Origin: QHXW01 sp035280425 | Lineage (GTDB): Bacteria > Acidobacteriota > Terriglobia > Bryobacterales > Bryobacteraceae | Assembly: GCA_035280425.1 (NCBI GenBank) | Contig: DATEFW010000016.1 | Span: 123,901-187,900 of the forward strand | DNA length: 64,000 nucleotides | Direction of reading: 5' to 3' | Part shown: positions 1 through 8,767 of the stretch, one piece after another | Numbering within the stretch: the stretch's first letter is position 1 | How the letters are laid out: each line of letters begins with the position of its first letter | Program-made: the position numbers and the translations under genes | Notes under the pieces: generated by a model | What the model was told of the DNA's origin: nothing | The model's database searches: none | Seen by the model: only the letters and a program-made list of their open reading frames with translations

Positions 1-2101
1 ACTCCACCGGCTGGGTAAACGCTCCATTGACCGCCGAATCCCAGGCGGCGAAGCGTACCCATTTCTGCTTCGATAAATCCACCGGAATCTCAAACCGGCG
101 CGAGCCGAATGCCTTGGCTTCCGGCGTGCGCACGATTTTCCGCTCCACCCGGTCGCCATCGCCCCACACCGCCTCGACGAACGCGAGCGGAAACGTCCAG
201 TCGACCTCTGCCTCGACCCCCGCTCCGCTTGCGCGGAAATTCCGAATCAGCACCTCGCCGGTCGAGACAAAGAAGTTTCCGGCGCGCAGCGCGCGATTCA
301 CCGCCGTCCAGTCCGCTGATGGCGGCAACCGGTCGAGCTTTACATAGTTCACATTGAAATCGCCATAAAGATCGTAATCCGCAAACTTCTTGTAGGTATC
401 GACCTCGCCCACCAGATACTTCGGCCCATCCCAGTTATTCATGTCGTCCAGGGTTTCAAAACAGCGCTTCTCGCAAAGCCGCGACTCCGAAAGATCTACC
501 GGCAGCGCCTTGAATCCGGCGCCCAGCCAGCGGTCGCTGCGGAAATAATCCGCCTCACGAATGCGGTCGGGATAAAACGTCGAGCCTTTGGTGCGCGGAT
601 GCGTCTGCCACACCAGCGCATTCTCGCGGCGCAGCATCTCGAATAGTTCAGCGGCGTTCGTCGGGTGATACACGTTCCCCAGTTCCGGATCATGCTCGGT
701 GAAGCTCGCTCCCGCGTCGCGCCCGTGCGTCCAGAACACCGGTTTCGGAAATAAGAGATTGTAATGGCCGCCCAGATACACGTTGGCTTCTTCGCCGGGC
801 AGAATCAGAAATTCACGGTCGGAGTGGCGGCGGCAGGCTTCGTAATAGTTGCGCAGATCGTCCAGACGCAGCCGGCCATTGTCGTCGGGGTGCCCGTCGC
901 CGTGGAAATCGTCGAGCATCACAATATTCACTCCGAGCGCGCGGATAGCCGAAATCCAAGGCGGCTCGCGGTCCAGGCTTCCTTCGTCCATCAGTTCTTT
1001 CGTGAAGGCGGTGTGAAAGTGCGTGGCCATGACCTGGTAACCCGGAAGCGGCTGGAAACGGTCGCCGTGCGTGTAGGCGAGCACCGCTTCGCGCGTCTCC
1101 CGCGCATCGGTTGCCGATAGATAAAAATACGCCGCCATGCGCTGCCACGTGCCCGGCGGCGCGTTGTAGAGCGCATAAACGCGCTCGATCCAGGTGGGTT
1201 GGTATCCGCCGGCGTTATCGCCCTGCCGCACCCCAAGCGAAAAGCTGCGCGCATCGTCCTCGCGCCGCCACACATAGCCCATGTTGGTTTCGAGTTCGCG
1301 CGCGAAGAAAAATTCATGCGGCGGCGGAAAAACCGCTACGCTTCCACGATGGCCCTCCGCGATCGCCAGCCGGTTGCGGGCCACCAGAGGCACCAGATCG
1401 CGATTCGGCGTGCCGCCGAACTCGTACTGCTGTGTGTTGCCTCCAGCGTCGCGCCAGGTCACGCGCGCGAGTTCATCGAGCGAAAATCCTCGCAGGCCCG
1501 CGGTGTATTTGTAAGCGACCGAAGGCTCCTCGGTTTTGGCGATGGCCTCCTCGCGCAGAAGATTCGAGCCTTCATACACTGTGAACGCCAGGCGCCCGGA
1601 AAAGATTCCGAGCGATAGCCCGGGGAAGGACACATCGAGCCGCGCACCCTCCTGCCGCACCTCGCAGGAATGCGTCGCGAAGCTCGACCTTCCGTGCCGG
1701 ATCTCTTCCGGTTTGCGCGGCAGTCCCGGATTTTCACCGCGGCCGGGAATCGTCAGCGGCGCATCCCAGAACACGTCCCAGCGATGCTCGAACGGCAGCC
1801 CGTGCGCCGCACGGCGCACCCCGCTGGTGGTCGTGAACTCGGGAGTCAGATTGCGTGCAAGTTCCGCCCAATCGCCGGATGCGCCCGCCACCGCCAGTTC
1901 CCGTACTACCGGCGTCGCGCGATCGATCCCGAACCTGGCACGCAGCCGTGTGCCGCGCTCGCCCGCCCAGTTGACTTCGACTGTCTCTCCATCCACCCGC
2001 GCGCTCAGACCGGGCGAGGATGCCACCCCATGAAGCGTGCAGTTAAGCGGATCCGCCGGCAGAAGCGGCGTCAGGAATAACACGAGGGTTAGTGCTTTCA
2101 T
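1..2101 (-). CDS. Secreted PHP/CehA-like metallohydrolase-type protein, partial (3' end beyond window)
   Basis: An uninterrupted minus-strand frame begins at ATG 2099-2101 and stays open to base 1, so about 700 residues are visible and the C-terminus is missing. It opens with a signal peptide (MKALTLVLFLTPLLP, then ADP). The middle carries PHP-like metal-ligand clusters in order: ATHFHT, DDFHGDGH, a GEEANVYLGGH stretch and THPRTKG. These are followed by a NFFVSTGEVLIRNF stretch that resembles HGRTFFTTGPLLDLRING near the end of the 57413-59929 protein. From family knowledge these clusters point to a CehA/McbA-like PHP domain. The substrate is unknown and the N-terminal 350 residues are not recognised. 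It lies 39 bases downstream of the CpsB-type gene and may be co-transcribed with it. Confidence 0.72.
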   Translation of the reverse strand, partial: MKALTLVLFLTPLLPADPLNCTLHGVASSPGLSARVDGETVEVNWAGERGTRLRARFGIDRATPVVRELAVAGASGDWAELARNLTPEFTTTSGVRRAAHGLPFEHRWDVFWDAPLTIPGRGENPGLPRKPEEIRHGRSSFATHSCEVRQEGARLDVSFPGLSLGIFSGRLAFTVYEGSNLLREEAIAKTEEPSVAYKYTAGLRGFSLDELARVTWRDAGGNTQQYEFGGTPNRDLVPLVARNRLAIAEGHRGSVAVFPPPHEFFFARELETNMGYVWRREDDARSFSLGVRQGDNAGGYQPTWIERVYALYNAPPGTWQRMAAYFYLSATDARETREAVLAYTHGDRFQPLPGYQVMATHFHTAFTKELMDEGSLDREPPWISAIRALGVNIVMLDDFHGDGHPDDNGRLRLDDLRNYYEACRRHSDREFLILPGEEANVYLGGHYNLLFPKPVFWTHGRDAGASFTEHDPELGNVYHPTNAAELFEMLRRENALVWQTHPRTKGSTFYPDRIREADYFRSDRWLGAGFKALPVDLSESRLCEKRCFETLDDMNNWDGPKYLVGEVDTYKKFADYDLYGDFNVNYVKLDRLPPSADWTAVNRALRAGNFFVSTGEVLIRNFRASGAGVEAEVDWTFPLAFVEAVWGDGDRVERKIVRTPEAKAFGSRRFEIPVDLSKQKWVRFAAWDSAVNGAFTQPVE

Positions 2102-2140
2102 CGAAAGAGTGGATTTTACCGCGCTCCGCAAGCGCCGCGC

Positions 2141-2899
2141 TCACCATTGCCACCACCACTTGCGCAGACGGTCGGGCTCCGGCACAGCTTCGGGCACCGG
2201 CTCGCCGTTAAGCACCGCTGTCGGATTGGTGATCAACAGCGCTTCGGCGCGCCGCTCGCTGTACCGTTGGGCGATATGCTGGAACGCCCGATCCAGCACC
2301 GGCGGCCGGTCGGAGGTATCGTGCGCGTCGCTGGCGATGAAATGCACCAGCCCGCACCGCATGAGTTGTTCCGCAGATGCCCTCGCACGCCGTCCGAAAC
2401 GCCCGAACAGCGATTGCGCCGTCACCTGCACCCGGCATCCGGATTTAACCCAGTCTCGTAACTGCTGCACGTCCCGCATCAGGATGGTGTTGCGCTCCGG
2501 ATGCGTAATCACCGGCGTCATGCCCGCTTCCCGCATGCGCGCGAACATCTCACTGGTGGAGCGCAGAATCGCGATCTCGGAAAACTCCACCAGCAGATAA
2601 GTTTTTCCGTTGATCGTGTAGCGCGACGGTTCGGCAATCGCTCTTTGTACGTTCTCGTAGAAAAGATGAAAGTCGCAGCCGCGATGAACGTGCACGATAT
2701 CTCCGCATTCCGCGCGCAACTCCGCGATCTTGCGGTCGACGACCTCAGGGTCGTATGCGAATTCCAGGTTAGCGTGCGGCGTCGCGACGATATCGGTGGT
2801 GCCGGAGCCGGCCGCCATCCGCAGCATCTCCCTCGATTCTTCGAGGGTCGCAGGACCGTCGTCGAGCCCGGCCAGAATATGGCTGTGGATGTCCACCAT
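2141..2899 (-). CDS. CpsB/YwqE-type PHP-domain tyrosine phosphatase
   Basis: At 252 residues it has the normal length for the CpsB/CapC/YwqE family of metal-dependent protein-tyrosine phosphatases, which act on bacterial tyrosine kinases controlling polysaccharide export. PHP-domain ligands are visible in order: DIHSHIL at the N-terminus, the GLDDGP loop, VATPH, HPERN and SDAHD near residue 195. No signal peptide is seen, so it should be cytoplasmic. It follows a row of three small minus-strand genes and precedes the secreted PHP-like gene, all on one strand with short gaps. No polysaccharide-export gene or BY-kinase lies nearby, so the substrate is not indicated by context. Confidence 0.88.
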   Translation of the reverse strand: MVDIHSHILAGLDDGPATLEESREMLRMAAGSGTTDIVATPHANLEFAYDPEVVDRKIAELRAECGDIVHVHRGCDFHLFYENVQRAIAEPSRYTINGKTYLLVEFSEIAILRSTSEMFARMREAGMTPVITHPERNTILMRDVQQLRDWVKSGCRVQVTAQSLFGRFGRRARASAEQLMRCGLVHFIASDAHDTSDRPPVLDRAFQHIAQRYSERRAEALLITNPTAVLNGEPVPEAVPEPDRLRKWWWQW

Positions 2900-2920
2900 G
2901 CCGGCCGCCGATCGGCGACT

Positions 2921-3124
2921 TCAGATTTCGGGATAAAACTCGAAGAAAGCGTCGAGCGATTCGAGAAGCTGTTTTCGAATCTCCTGCTCGCTCGCGCCCT
3001 CGATTAAATGCATTGTGACCGACGCCTTACGCCCGTTCTTCAGCGTGAGGGGAGCTTCCGCCACCGATTCCAATTCCTCCGCCGGCAACAGCCGCACGCC
3101 GTACACCAGCGCCAGCTTGGCCAT
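2921..3124 (-). CDS. Small conserved-looking protein of unknown function
   Basis: A 67-residue cytoplasmic protein (MAKLALVYGVRLLPAEELE...) that I do not recognise. Its ATG (3122-3124) overlaps the TGA of the upstream gene in an ATGA arrangement, which is strong evidence that it is translated and coupled to that gene. It ends 22 bases before the CpsB-type gene. The predicted content is mixed alpha/beta with a C-terminal helix (EQEIRKQLLESLDAFFEF). No catalytic motif is visible. Confidence 0.6.
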   Translation of the reverse strand: MAKLALVYGVRLLPAEELESVAEAPLTLKNGRKASVTMHLIEGASEQEIRKQLLESLDAFFEFYPEI

Positions 3125-3630
3125 CAGATGAACATCTCTTCGTCTTGCGTGGCGTGATCGACCGATTCCCGGCGGCCGTGCGCATACACCGAAAGGGCCG
3201 CGCGGATGCCGTGCATGATGCCATCTACCTGTTTCGCCGGCTTGGTAATAGCGTTGCGGACGACGCCGCTGGCCGCGCCAAGCTCGTCGACCGCCTGGTC
3301 CACCACACCGTCGATCCGCGCTACCTGCGCCCTGGCACGGTCGCTGACGTCTTTGACCACTTCGCTCAGCCGGTTGACTTGCTCACGCAAGGCTTTTGTC
3401 ATTTCGGCTGAGTCGCTCATCATGCGGGAAAATTTGGGAATGTTCTCGTCCAGAAAGCGCCGCAGCCCGCTGACCGCCGGAAGCGCTGCATCGATCACCG
3501 GCCCGATCTTTTCTTGCGTGGCTTTGGTGACGCGATACATGGCGAACACCAGAGCAGCTTGCAGGATCATCGCAAGCGCCGCCAGTATCACCGCAATGGT
3601 AACTACCCAGCGAAAGACGTCTTCCGGCAT
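3124..3630 (-). CDS. Membrane-anchored helical protein (DUF948-like)
   Basis: 168 residues with one N-terminal transmembrane helix (about residues 9-31, VVTIAVILAALAMILQAALV), followed by a long amphipathic helical region with heptad-like spacing and no catalytic motif. The layout resembles DUF948-type and other stress- or envelope-associated anchored helix proteins. It is followed by an ATGA-coupled small gene and preceded, six bases away, by a YtxH-type gene, a pairing often seen for YtxH and DUF948 proteins. Function is not known; the family assignment rests on architecture only. Confidence 0.62.
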   Translation of the reverse strand: MPEDVFRWVVTIAVILAALAMILQAALVFAMYRVTKATQEKIGPVIDAALPAVSGLRRFLDENIPKFSRMMSDSAEMTKALREQVNRLSEVVKDVSDRARAQVARIDGVVDQAVDELGAASGVVRNAITKPAKQVDGIMHGIRAALSVYAHGRRESVDHATQDEEMFI

Positions 3631-3636
3631 ACTGCT

Positions 3637-3948
3637 TCAGCGCGACATCTGGTTTTCCGACGCCGCCGGCTGGCCCACCGCTTCGCGGTACGCCTGCTTG
3701 CCAGCTTCAACCGCCTCCGCCAGCGTGTCTCTCTGCCGGCCGATGGCTTCTTTGCTGCGCTCGAACATTTCACCCGCGCTCTCGCGGAGCTCCGTGCTGC
3801 GCCGCTTCAGATACTCTTTTCCTTCGTCTGCCTTGCCTTTGAGCAGCTCGCGCGTTTCCGAACCGGCTTTCGGCGCAAAAAGTAGTCCGACTCCGATACC
3901 TACGCCCAATCCGAGAAGAAAGCTCGGGAGCCCGCTGTCTTTTGCCAT
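3637..3948 (-). CDS. YtxH-domain protein
   Basis: 103 residues when started at the ATG 3946-3948. This start is preferred over the upstream in-frame one at 3987 because AAGGAG lies seven bases ahead of it. The N-terminus is a Gly-rich transmembrane segment (LLGLGVGIGVGLLFAPKAG) containing the LFAPKxGxETR signature of YtxH proteins, followed by a charged helical tail. YtxH proteins are small membrane or envelope-stress associated proteins without known enzymatic activity. It is the first gene of the minus-strand row that runs to the left. Confidence 0.82.
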   Translation of the reverse strand: MAKDSGLPSFLLGLGVGIGVGLLFAPKAGSETRELLKGKADEGKEYLKRRSTELRESAGEMFERSKEAIGRQRDTLAEAVEAGKQAYREAVGQPAASENQMSR

Positions 3949-4320
3949 GCTGATCTCCTTGTTGTCCGTGACTTTCGTCAGCCCCAAAGTGCCAGAAGGT
4001 CACTCGGCGATCCGTTTGCGATCAGTTTCAGTATACTCCGGGTCGCACCCCCGAGTTCGGACCCGGTACACAGCGTCGGTCCTAAACCGGACACCCGGGA
4101 ACGTACTTGAGAACTGCCGGCCCGCGGATGTGTCCACCGTCATAAAAAACCCGCCTAAGCAGGCGCTTGACCAATCCGGCAAGGTCGCAATATCGCTTTC
4201 CACAACCAAGGTCATCGGCCGGGATCGCGGTTGAGCATCGAAGCGCGCAGTCGCTCGAACGGCATCTCAAAACGTCGTCTAAAATAGTTGTCCTGTTCAG
4301 CAACGTGCTGCGGATCCCCG
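3949..4320. other. Intergenic stretch with fragment and hairpin, no intact gene
   Basis: About 370 bases between the divergent YtxH-type and TPR genes. It holds a Solibacter-type domain fragment (separate entry). Read on the minus strand it also holds a short hairpin CGCCT-GCTT-AGGCG followed by GGTTTTTT (about 4143-4165), which looks like an intrinsic terminator but follows no recognisable minus-strand gene. Nothing else is supported. Confidence 0.5.
4163..4219 (+). pseudogene. Fragment of a Solibacter C-terminal (TIGR03437-type) domain
   Basis: The frame at 4163 reads ALDQSGKVAISLSTTKVIG. It closely parallels ALDQSGKVATELSGTEVLF, coded at about 7678-7734 inside the YVTN protein, and roughly four in five bases also match by eye. 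There is no start, no upstream domain and the frame ends at 4234, so this is a leftover piece of a larger gene. It could be the relic of a tandem copy of the propeller gene that lies about 1 kb downstream. Confidence 0.55.
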
Positions 4321-5172
4321 ATGGCTTATGTCTTTTTGAGATCGCCTCTCGCTCCGGCATTCGTCTTCGGCAATTGGTGGCTGAATATCGCCGGCCTCGT
4401 CGGAGCCTGCCTGATTCTGAGTTACGCGGTGCTGTATGTCCGTCACGTGTTGCCGTTCCGGATTGCGCACAAGACTTTCGCCGGCGGAGATTACGACGGT
4501 GCTTTGCGGCGTCTCCGGCTGCTCGAGCACATGGGCATGAGGAGCCCTTCGCTCGTTTACTTTAAAGGCACCATCCTGATGTTCGCCGGGCGTTACCGGG
4601 AAGCCGAACAGGCGCTGCGCGAATGTATCCAAGCTGTCCAATCGTCCGGCCCGCGTCATCTCGGCCTCGTCAACCTCGGCTACGTGCTCTTGGAATTGGG
4701 CCGATACGACGAGGCCGCGCGCTCTCTCGACGAAGTCATCAAACTACAGCCGCATCGCGCCGTTCCATACAGCACCCGGGCGGAAATTTACTTGCGACAG
4801 GGTATCGAGCCGGAAAGAGCGCTCGCGCTTCTGGATAAAGGAATCCAGAACAAAACGGGCTCGGAACAGCAGCGGCGGGTCGACCGCCACGTCCTCGGTT
4901 ATCTTTTTGCCAACCGCGCCTGGGCTTTGTTTTTGCTCGGCCGCCGGGAAGAAGCGGAACAGGCCCTAAAAAGTGCGGAAGAAGGCCTGCAAGCGGCTCT
5001 CTCGGATGGTGTTAAGCCGGGCGCCGCGGGTGTTCACTATCACATGGCCAGAGCGCTCTTTGCCGGCGGCGAAACAGGGCGAGCCCGCGAACATTTCGTC
5101 GCAGCCGCCAAGACCGACCCGAATGGCAAATACGCCAAGTTGGCTGATGAAGCGCTCCGCGGTAGGGAATAG
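4321..5172 (+). CDS. Membrane-anchored TPR protein
   Basis: 283 residues from ATG 4321 (MAYVFLRSPL); an earlier in-frame TTG at 4288 would add an unlikely Cys-rich leader. One transmembrane helix (about residues 22-44) is followed by at least four TPR-like helical pairs, for example MFAGRYREAEQALREC, LLELGRYDEAARSLDEV and LFLLGRREEAEQALKSA. TPR arrays are protein-binding scaffolds, so the domain probably recruits a partner at the membrane. The gene stands alone, with about 330 bases before the next one. The partner is unknown. Confidence 0.75.
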   Translation: MAYVFLRSPLAPAFVFGNWWLNIAGLVGACLILSYAVLYVRHVLPFRIAHKTFAGGDYDGALRRLRLLEHMGMRSPSLVYFKGTILMFAGRYREAEQALRECIQAVQSSGPRHLGLVNLGYVLLELGRYDEAARSLDEVIKLQPHRAVPYSTRAEIYLRQGIEPERALALLDKGIQNKTGSEQQRRVDRHVLGYLFANRAWALFLLGRREEAEQALKSAEEGLQAALSDGVKPGAAGVHYHMARALFAGGETGRAREHFVAAAKTDPNGKYAKLADEALRGRE

Positions 5173-5502
5173 CCGCCCGTTTCGAGTGTCCGCTTTCTGA
5201 CCGAGGCTGCCGGGGTTAGGGCGGGGTTGTGTTTTCGCAGGGCCTACCCAGTATCGCGAGCTCCCTAGGACGAATGACCAGAGGGCGGCCGGCCGAGCCG
5301 CCGGCGTCCGCTGTATTAAAACAACTCGCCCCGCGCGCCGCGGCGCTGTTCCCTGGACTACCGCATGTGCTGCCCGGTGTTTCTCTAAAGATTCGCGATT
5401 GTTCCGCCGATAGCTTTCTAGATGACCCAAATCCCCTGTGCGCTCGCAGTTCGAGAAGGGCTGCGGTCTCACAGTTGGGCTTCAGAAAGCGATTCCAAAT
5501 CC
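5173..5502. other. Intergenic stretch, nothing recognised
   Basis: 330 bases between the TPR gene and the propeller gene. A frame runs into the propeller gene from 5422, but the residues before the Met at 5503 look non-coding and precede the signal peptide. No RNA gene, terminator or repeat was recognised. Confidence 0.4.
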
Positions 5503-8274
5503 ATGTCGATCCTGTTTCGTTCGGGCCGGATGCTTCCGGCCAAACCGGATCCGTCAGGTCTTGCCTGCGGCGGCGTGCTGTTTTTAATCGGTATGTCGCT
5601 TGTAACGTTGCCGGTTCGTGCGCAAGATGCAGGCGGTCTCATTCGTTCCGGCCGCGCCGGCGTTCAGCACGAAGCCGCGTTGAAGATGTCGCCGCGTCCG
5701 GACGCGAGTGCCGCTACTATTACTTTTGCAGCCGGACCGTCGCCCTCCGCGGCTGCCCCGGTGGCTATCGCGGTAGATTCGAACCGGCAACGGTTATATG
5801 CCGTTCACCGGGCCGCCTACGGGGACATCGGCATCAACAGCGGTGCTTTGCCCACCGACTGTGTCAGCGTGGTGGACTTGAAAACAGGCAGGGTGGTCGA
5901 CAGCCTTCCCGTCGGGGGCGCGGCTTCCGGCGAAGAACAGGGAATAGCGCTCGATACCGTGCGCAACCGCCTGTACGTGTCCAACTACGACGACGGCACG
6001 GTTTCCGTGATCGATCTGGAGAAAAGGTCGCAAACTGGTTTGGACGTGCGCGGGCATCCCAGCGGGCTGGCGATCGATCCGGCGAACGGCACCCTGTACG
6101 TGGCAGTGGCATCGGCGAATGTCGTGCTCGTCATTTCGCCGGATAACGCACAGGTGGCGTCGATCTCGATAGCCGGGAGCCCGCATGCCATTGCGGTGGA
6201 CCGCATCACGCACCGGGCCTACGTGACGGTGAACGCCGCCCCGTGGACCGTGGCGGTCCTGAGCGGGAGCAGCCAAGTGGCCGAAGTTCCGTTGAATTTC
6301 CTCTTCACGGTCAAAGGCATTGCGGTCGATCCCGGCTCGCGCGTCTACGTCTCGGACCACAATAGCGGTCTTGTTTCGGCGATCGATATTTCGGGCGATG
6401 TTCCCGCCGAGCTGGCGCGCTTCACGGCCGGTGTTTATCCGGATTCGCTGGCCGTGGATTCGACGGCGCATCGCGTTTACGTCGCCGATGTGGCCCAAAA
6501 TGTCGTGACGGCATTTGACGCGTCCGGCTCAAAGATCCGGGATTTCGCCACGCTGCGCGATCCATATGGATTGGCGATCGACGAATCCGGAGGCCGCGCG
6601 TATGCCGGCAACTTGTTGAGCGACAGCGTCACCGTGCTCGACCTTCACGCGCAAGCGGTGTTGCAGCATATTCCGCTGGGCACGCTCACGTCCTCCGTCG
6701 CATATGACGCTGCCAGCCGCCGGATTTACGCCGCCAATTACGTGGCCGACGCGGTTTCGGTGATCGATGCCGCAACGCACAAATTGGTAGCCAGTTGGCC
6801 GTGCGGGGCGGGACCCTGGGCTGTCGCGGTCGATCCAGCGCTCGGGCAGGTCTATACGCTGAATGCGGATGACGGGACGATTGCCGTATTGAGCAGCGCC
6901 GACGGCGCCCTAAAAGGCGTCGTTCCGGCAGGCCCGTTCGGCGCAGGCGTGCTGGCCGTCGATTCCGCGACGCACCGCGTCTACGCCTCGTCCGGAATCA
7001 ATACCAACAATACCGTTACGATTCTCAATGGCATCACGCGGAGCATCGAAGCGGCGGTTCCGGTCGGCAACACGCCGGTAGGTGTCGCCGTTGATCCTGC
7101 GAGCGGGCATGTTTTCGTCGCCAACCAGCAAAGCGGGACCATCAGCGTCATGGACTCGGCCTCGAACCAGGTCATTGAAACCTGGCACCCCGCCCGTGCC
7201 AATGTTTGGGGGCTGGCCGTCGACCCCGGAACCCGCCGGCTTTATGCGACCGCTCCGCCCGCTACGATCGGCAGCTTCAGCGGGCTGGAAATTCTTGACG
7301 CCGATCAAGGCACCGCGTTGGGTGAAGTAGCCGGCGGCAGCGGAACCGACCTCGTCATCGTCGATCCGGCCAGCCACGCGGTCTATTTCAGCGATTCGGA
7401 CGCCGGAACGGTAACGGTTGTGGATGGACTGAATCCGGCTGCAGTCTTTTCAACCGGAAGCGGAGCGCATTCGCTGGCTCTCGCTGCTTCCGGCGCCGTC
7501 TATGTGGGGAACTATCTGGACGGCACTATCTCGGAGATCGCGGCTTTAGAGGCCGGCCCGGCGATTCCGGCTGGTGGCGTCGTGAATGCTGCCAGCTTTG
7601 CCTCCGGCGGCGTGGCTCCAGGGGAGATTGTGACCATCTTCGGAACGGGCATGGGCCTTGCCACCCTCACCACGCTGGCGCTCGACCAGTCAGGCAAGGT
7701 CGCAACAGAGCTTTCCGGCACCGAGGTCCTGTTCGACGGGATTCCTGCCCCGCTGGTCTACACCTATGCGTCGCAGATCAGTGCCATCGTGCCGTACGAG
7801 GTCGCGGGTCAAACGGCGACCGAAATAGTTGTGGAATACCAAGGCGCCCGCTCGGCGAATGTGACCGTTCCGGTCGCTTCAGCGGCGCCGGGACTGTTTA
7901 CCATTTCCGGAGACGGCAAGGGCCAGGCGGCGGCCCTGAACGACGATTACACGGTCAATTCGGCCACTCGTCCAGCGCACCCCCATTCGGTGGTCATGCT
8001 GTTCGCCACTGGCGAAGGACAGACGAACCCCGTGGGTGTGGACGGGTCGGTGGCCGGCGGAACGCTTCCCAGACCACTGCTGCCGGTGCGCGCCTCGGTC
8101 GGAGGCCGCGATGTAGCCGTTCTATATGCGGGCGCCGCTCCAGGCGCCGTGGCCGGCCTGATCCAGGTAAACATCGAGTTGCCTGCCGATATCGTCACTG
8201 GTAATGCGTTGCCGGTTGCGATCAGCGTGGGCGGCGTGCGGAGCCAGTCCGGTGTAACGATCGCGATTCATTAA
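5503..8274 (+). CDS. Secreted YVTN-type beta-propeller with Solibacter C-terminal domain
   Basis: 923 residues from ATG 5503; the N-terminus reads MSILFRSGRML and then a hydrophobic stretch ending VTLPVRAQ, a signal peptide. About fourteen blades follow, each with an AVDxxxxRxYV or AVDPASGHVFV strand and a TVSVID strand, the YVTN/NHL-like pattern typical of extracellular beta-propellers. The last 210 residues (from IPAGGVVNAASF, through IVTIFGTGMG and LFATGEGQT) match the TIGR03437-type domain that is strongly associated with Solibacter and its relatives. Such proteins are exported and probably bind other proteins or polymers; no catalytic residues are seen. It is monocistronic. Confidence 0.88.
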   Translation: MSILFRSGRMLPAKPDPSGLACGGVLFLIGMSLVTLPVRAQDAGGLIRSGRAGVQHEAALKMSPRPDASAATITFAAGPSPSAAAPVAIAVDSNRQRLYAVHRAAYGDIGINSGALPTDCVSVVDLKTGRVVDSLPVGGAASGEEQGIALDTVRNRLYVSNYDDGTVSVIDLEKRSQTGLDVRGHPSGLAIDPANGTLYVAVASANVVLVISPDNAQVASISIAGSPHAIAVDRITHRAYVTVNAAPWTVAVLSGSSQVAEVPLNFLFTVKGIAVDPGSRVYVSDHNSGLVSAIDISGDVPAELARFTAGVYPDSLAVDSTAHRVYVADVAQNVVTAFDASGSKIRDFATLRDPYGLAIDESGGRAYAGNLLSDSVTVLDLHAQAVLQHIPLGTLTSSVAYDAASRRIYAANYVADAVSVIDAATHKLVASWPCGAGPWAVAVDPALGQVYTLNADDGTIAVLSSADGALKGVVPAGPFGAGVLAVDSATHRVYASSGINTNNTVTILNGITRSIEAAVPVGNTPVGVAVDPASGHVFVANQQSGTISVMDSASNQVIETWHPARANVWGLAVDPGTRRLYATAPPATIGSFSGLEILDADQGTALGEVAGGSGTDLVIVDPASHAVYFSDSDAGTVTVVDGLNPAAVFSTGSGAHSLALAASGAVYVGNYLDGTISEIAALEAGPAIPAGGVVNAASFASGGVAPGEIVTIFGTGMGLATLTTLALDQSGKVATELSGTEVLFDGIPAPLVYTYASQISAIVPYEVAGQTATEIVVEYQGARSANVTVPVASAAPGLFTISGDGKGQAAALNDDYTVNSATRPAHPHSVVMLFATGEGQTNPVGVDGSVAGGTLPRPLLPVRASVGGRDVAVLYAGAAPGAVAGLIQVNIELPADIVTGNALPVAISVGGVRSQSGVTIAIH

Positions 8275-8299
8275 GGGCGATTGGGCGTCGCCTGCCAAT

Positions 8300-8328
8300 T
8301 TGGTTTAAATATCGTCCCGCGATATAAT
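8300..8328 (+). promoter_or_regulatory. MarR-gene promoter with overlapping palindrome
   Basis: TTGGTT (8300-8305) and TATAAT (8323-8328) are 17 bases apart. A perfect inverted repeat ATATCG-TCCCG-CGATAT (8309-8325) fills the spacer and overlaps the -10 box, a classic repressor site. The GTG start at 8337 is only eight bases after the -10 box, so the transcript would be leaderless or nearly so. Confidence 0.6.
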
Positions 8329-8336
8329 AACAATAA

Positions 8337-8767
8337 GTGGCTTCTTTCCAGTTTATTACTCAGGGAGACTACCAGTCGCTCGCCGAGTTTCGCCACCAGA
8401 TCCGCCGTTTCCTCCATTTCAGCGAGCAGGCAGCGCGCGGTGCCGGGCTCGAACCCCAGCAGCATCAGTTGCTTCTGGCCCTCAAGGTTTGGAAGGCGCG
8501 CCGCCGGCCATCGGAGTCCTGGCCGAACGGCTGCAAGTGCAGCATCACAGTGCAGTTGAGCTGGTCGACCGGCTGGTGGAGCGCGGGCTGGTAGCGAGAT
8601 CGCGGGATCCCGAAGACCGGCGCCAGGTTTTGATCCACCTGACTGGTCGTGGGGAGGCGGAACTCGAAAAACTCGCTATGTGCCACTTGGAAGAATTACG
8701 CAATAACGGCCCTGCGCTGGTCGGAGCGCTCGAGGCTCTGATTCGGAGGACAAAAAGCAGTGGATAA
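8337..8767 (+). pseudogene. MarR-family regulator interrupted by a frameshift
   Basis: The first frame (GTG 8337) reads ASFQFITQGDYQSLAEF and on to HQLLLALK; the second, from about 8489, reads LEGAPPAIGVLAERLQ and on to a DPEDRRQVLIHLTGRG wing. Together they make one winged-helix MarR protein of about 142 residues. The join is at CTCAAGGTTTGG (8481-8492): one extra G would restore LKGLEGAPPAIG across the junction, so a single base has been lost, or mis-called, in a G run. No canonical slippery heptamer is present. The 3' end overlaps the ClC start by eight bases, so the pair is an operon and the regulator probably controls the channel. Confidence 0.75.

Noticed and set aside
3206..4234. A 342-residue plus-strand frame spanning three minus-strand genes
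   Set aside because: Only its last part (the TIGR03437-like fragment) has meaning; the rest is antisense of the DUF948-like and YtxH-type genes.
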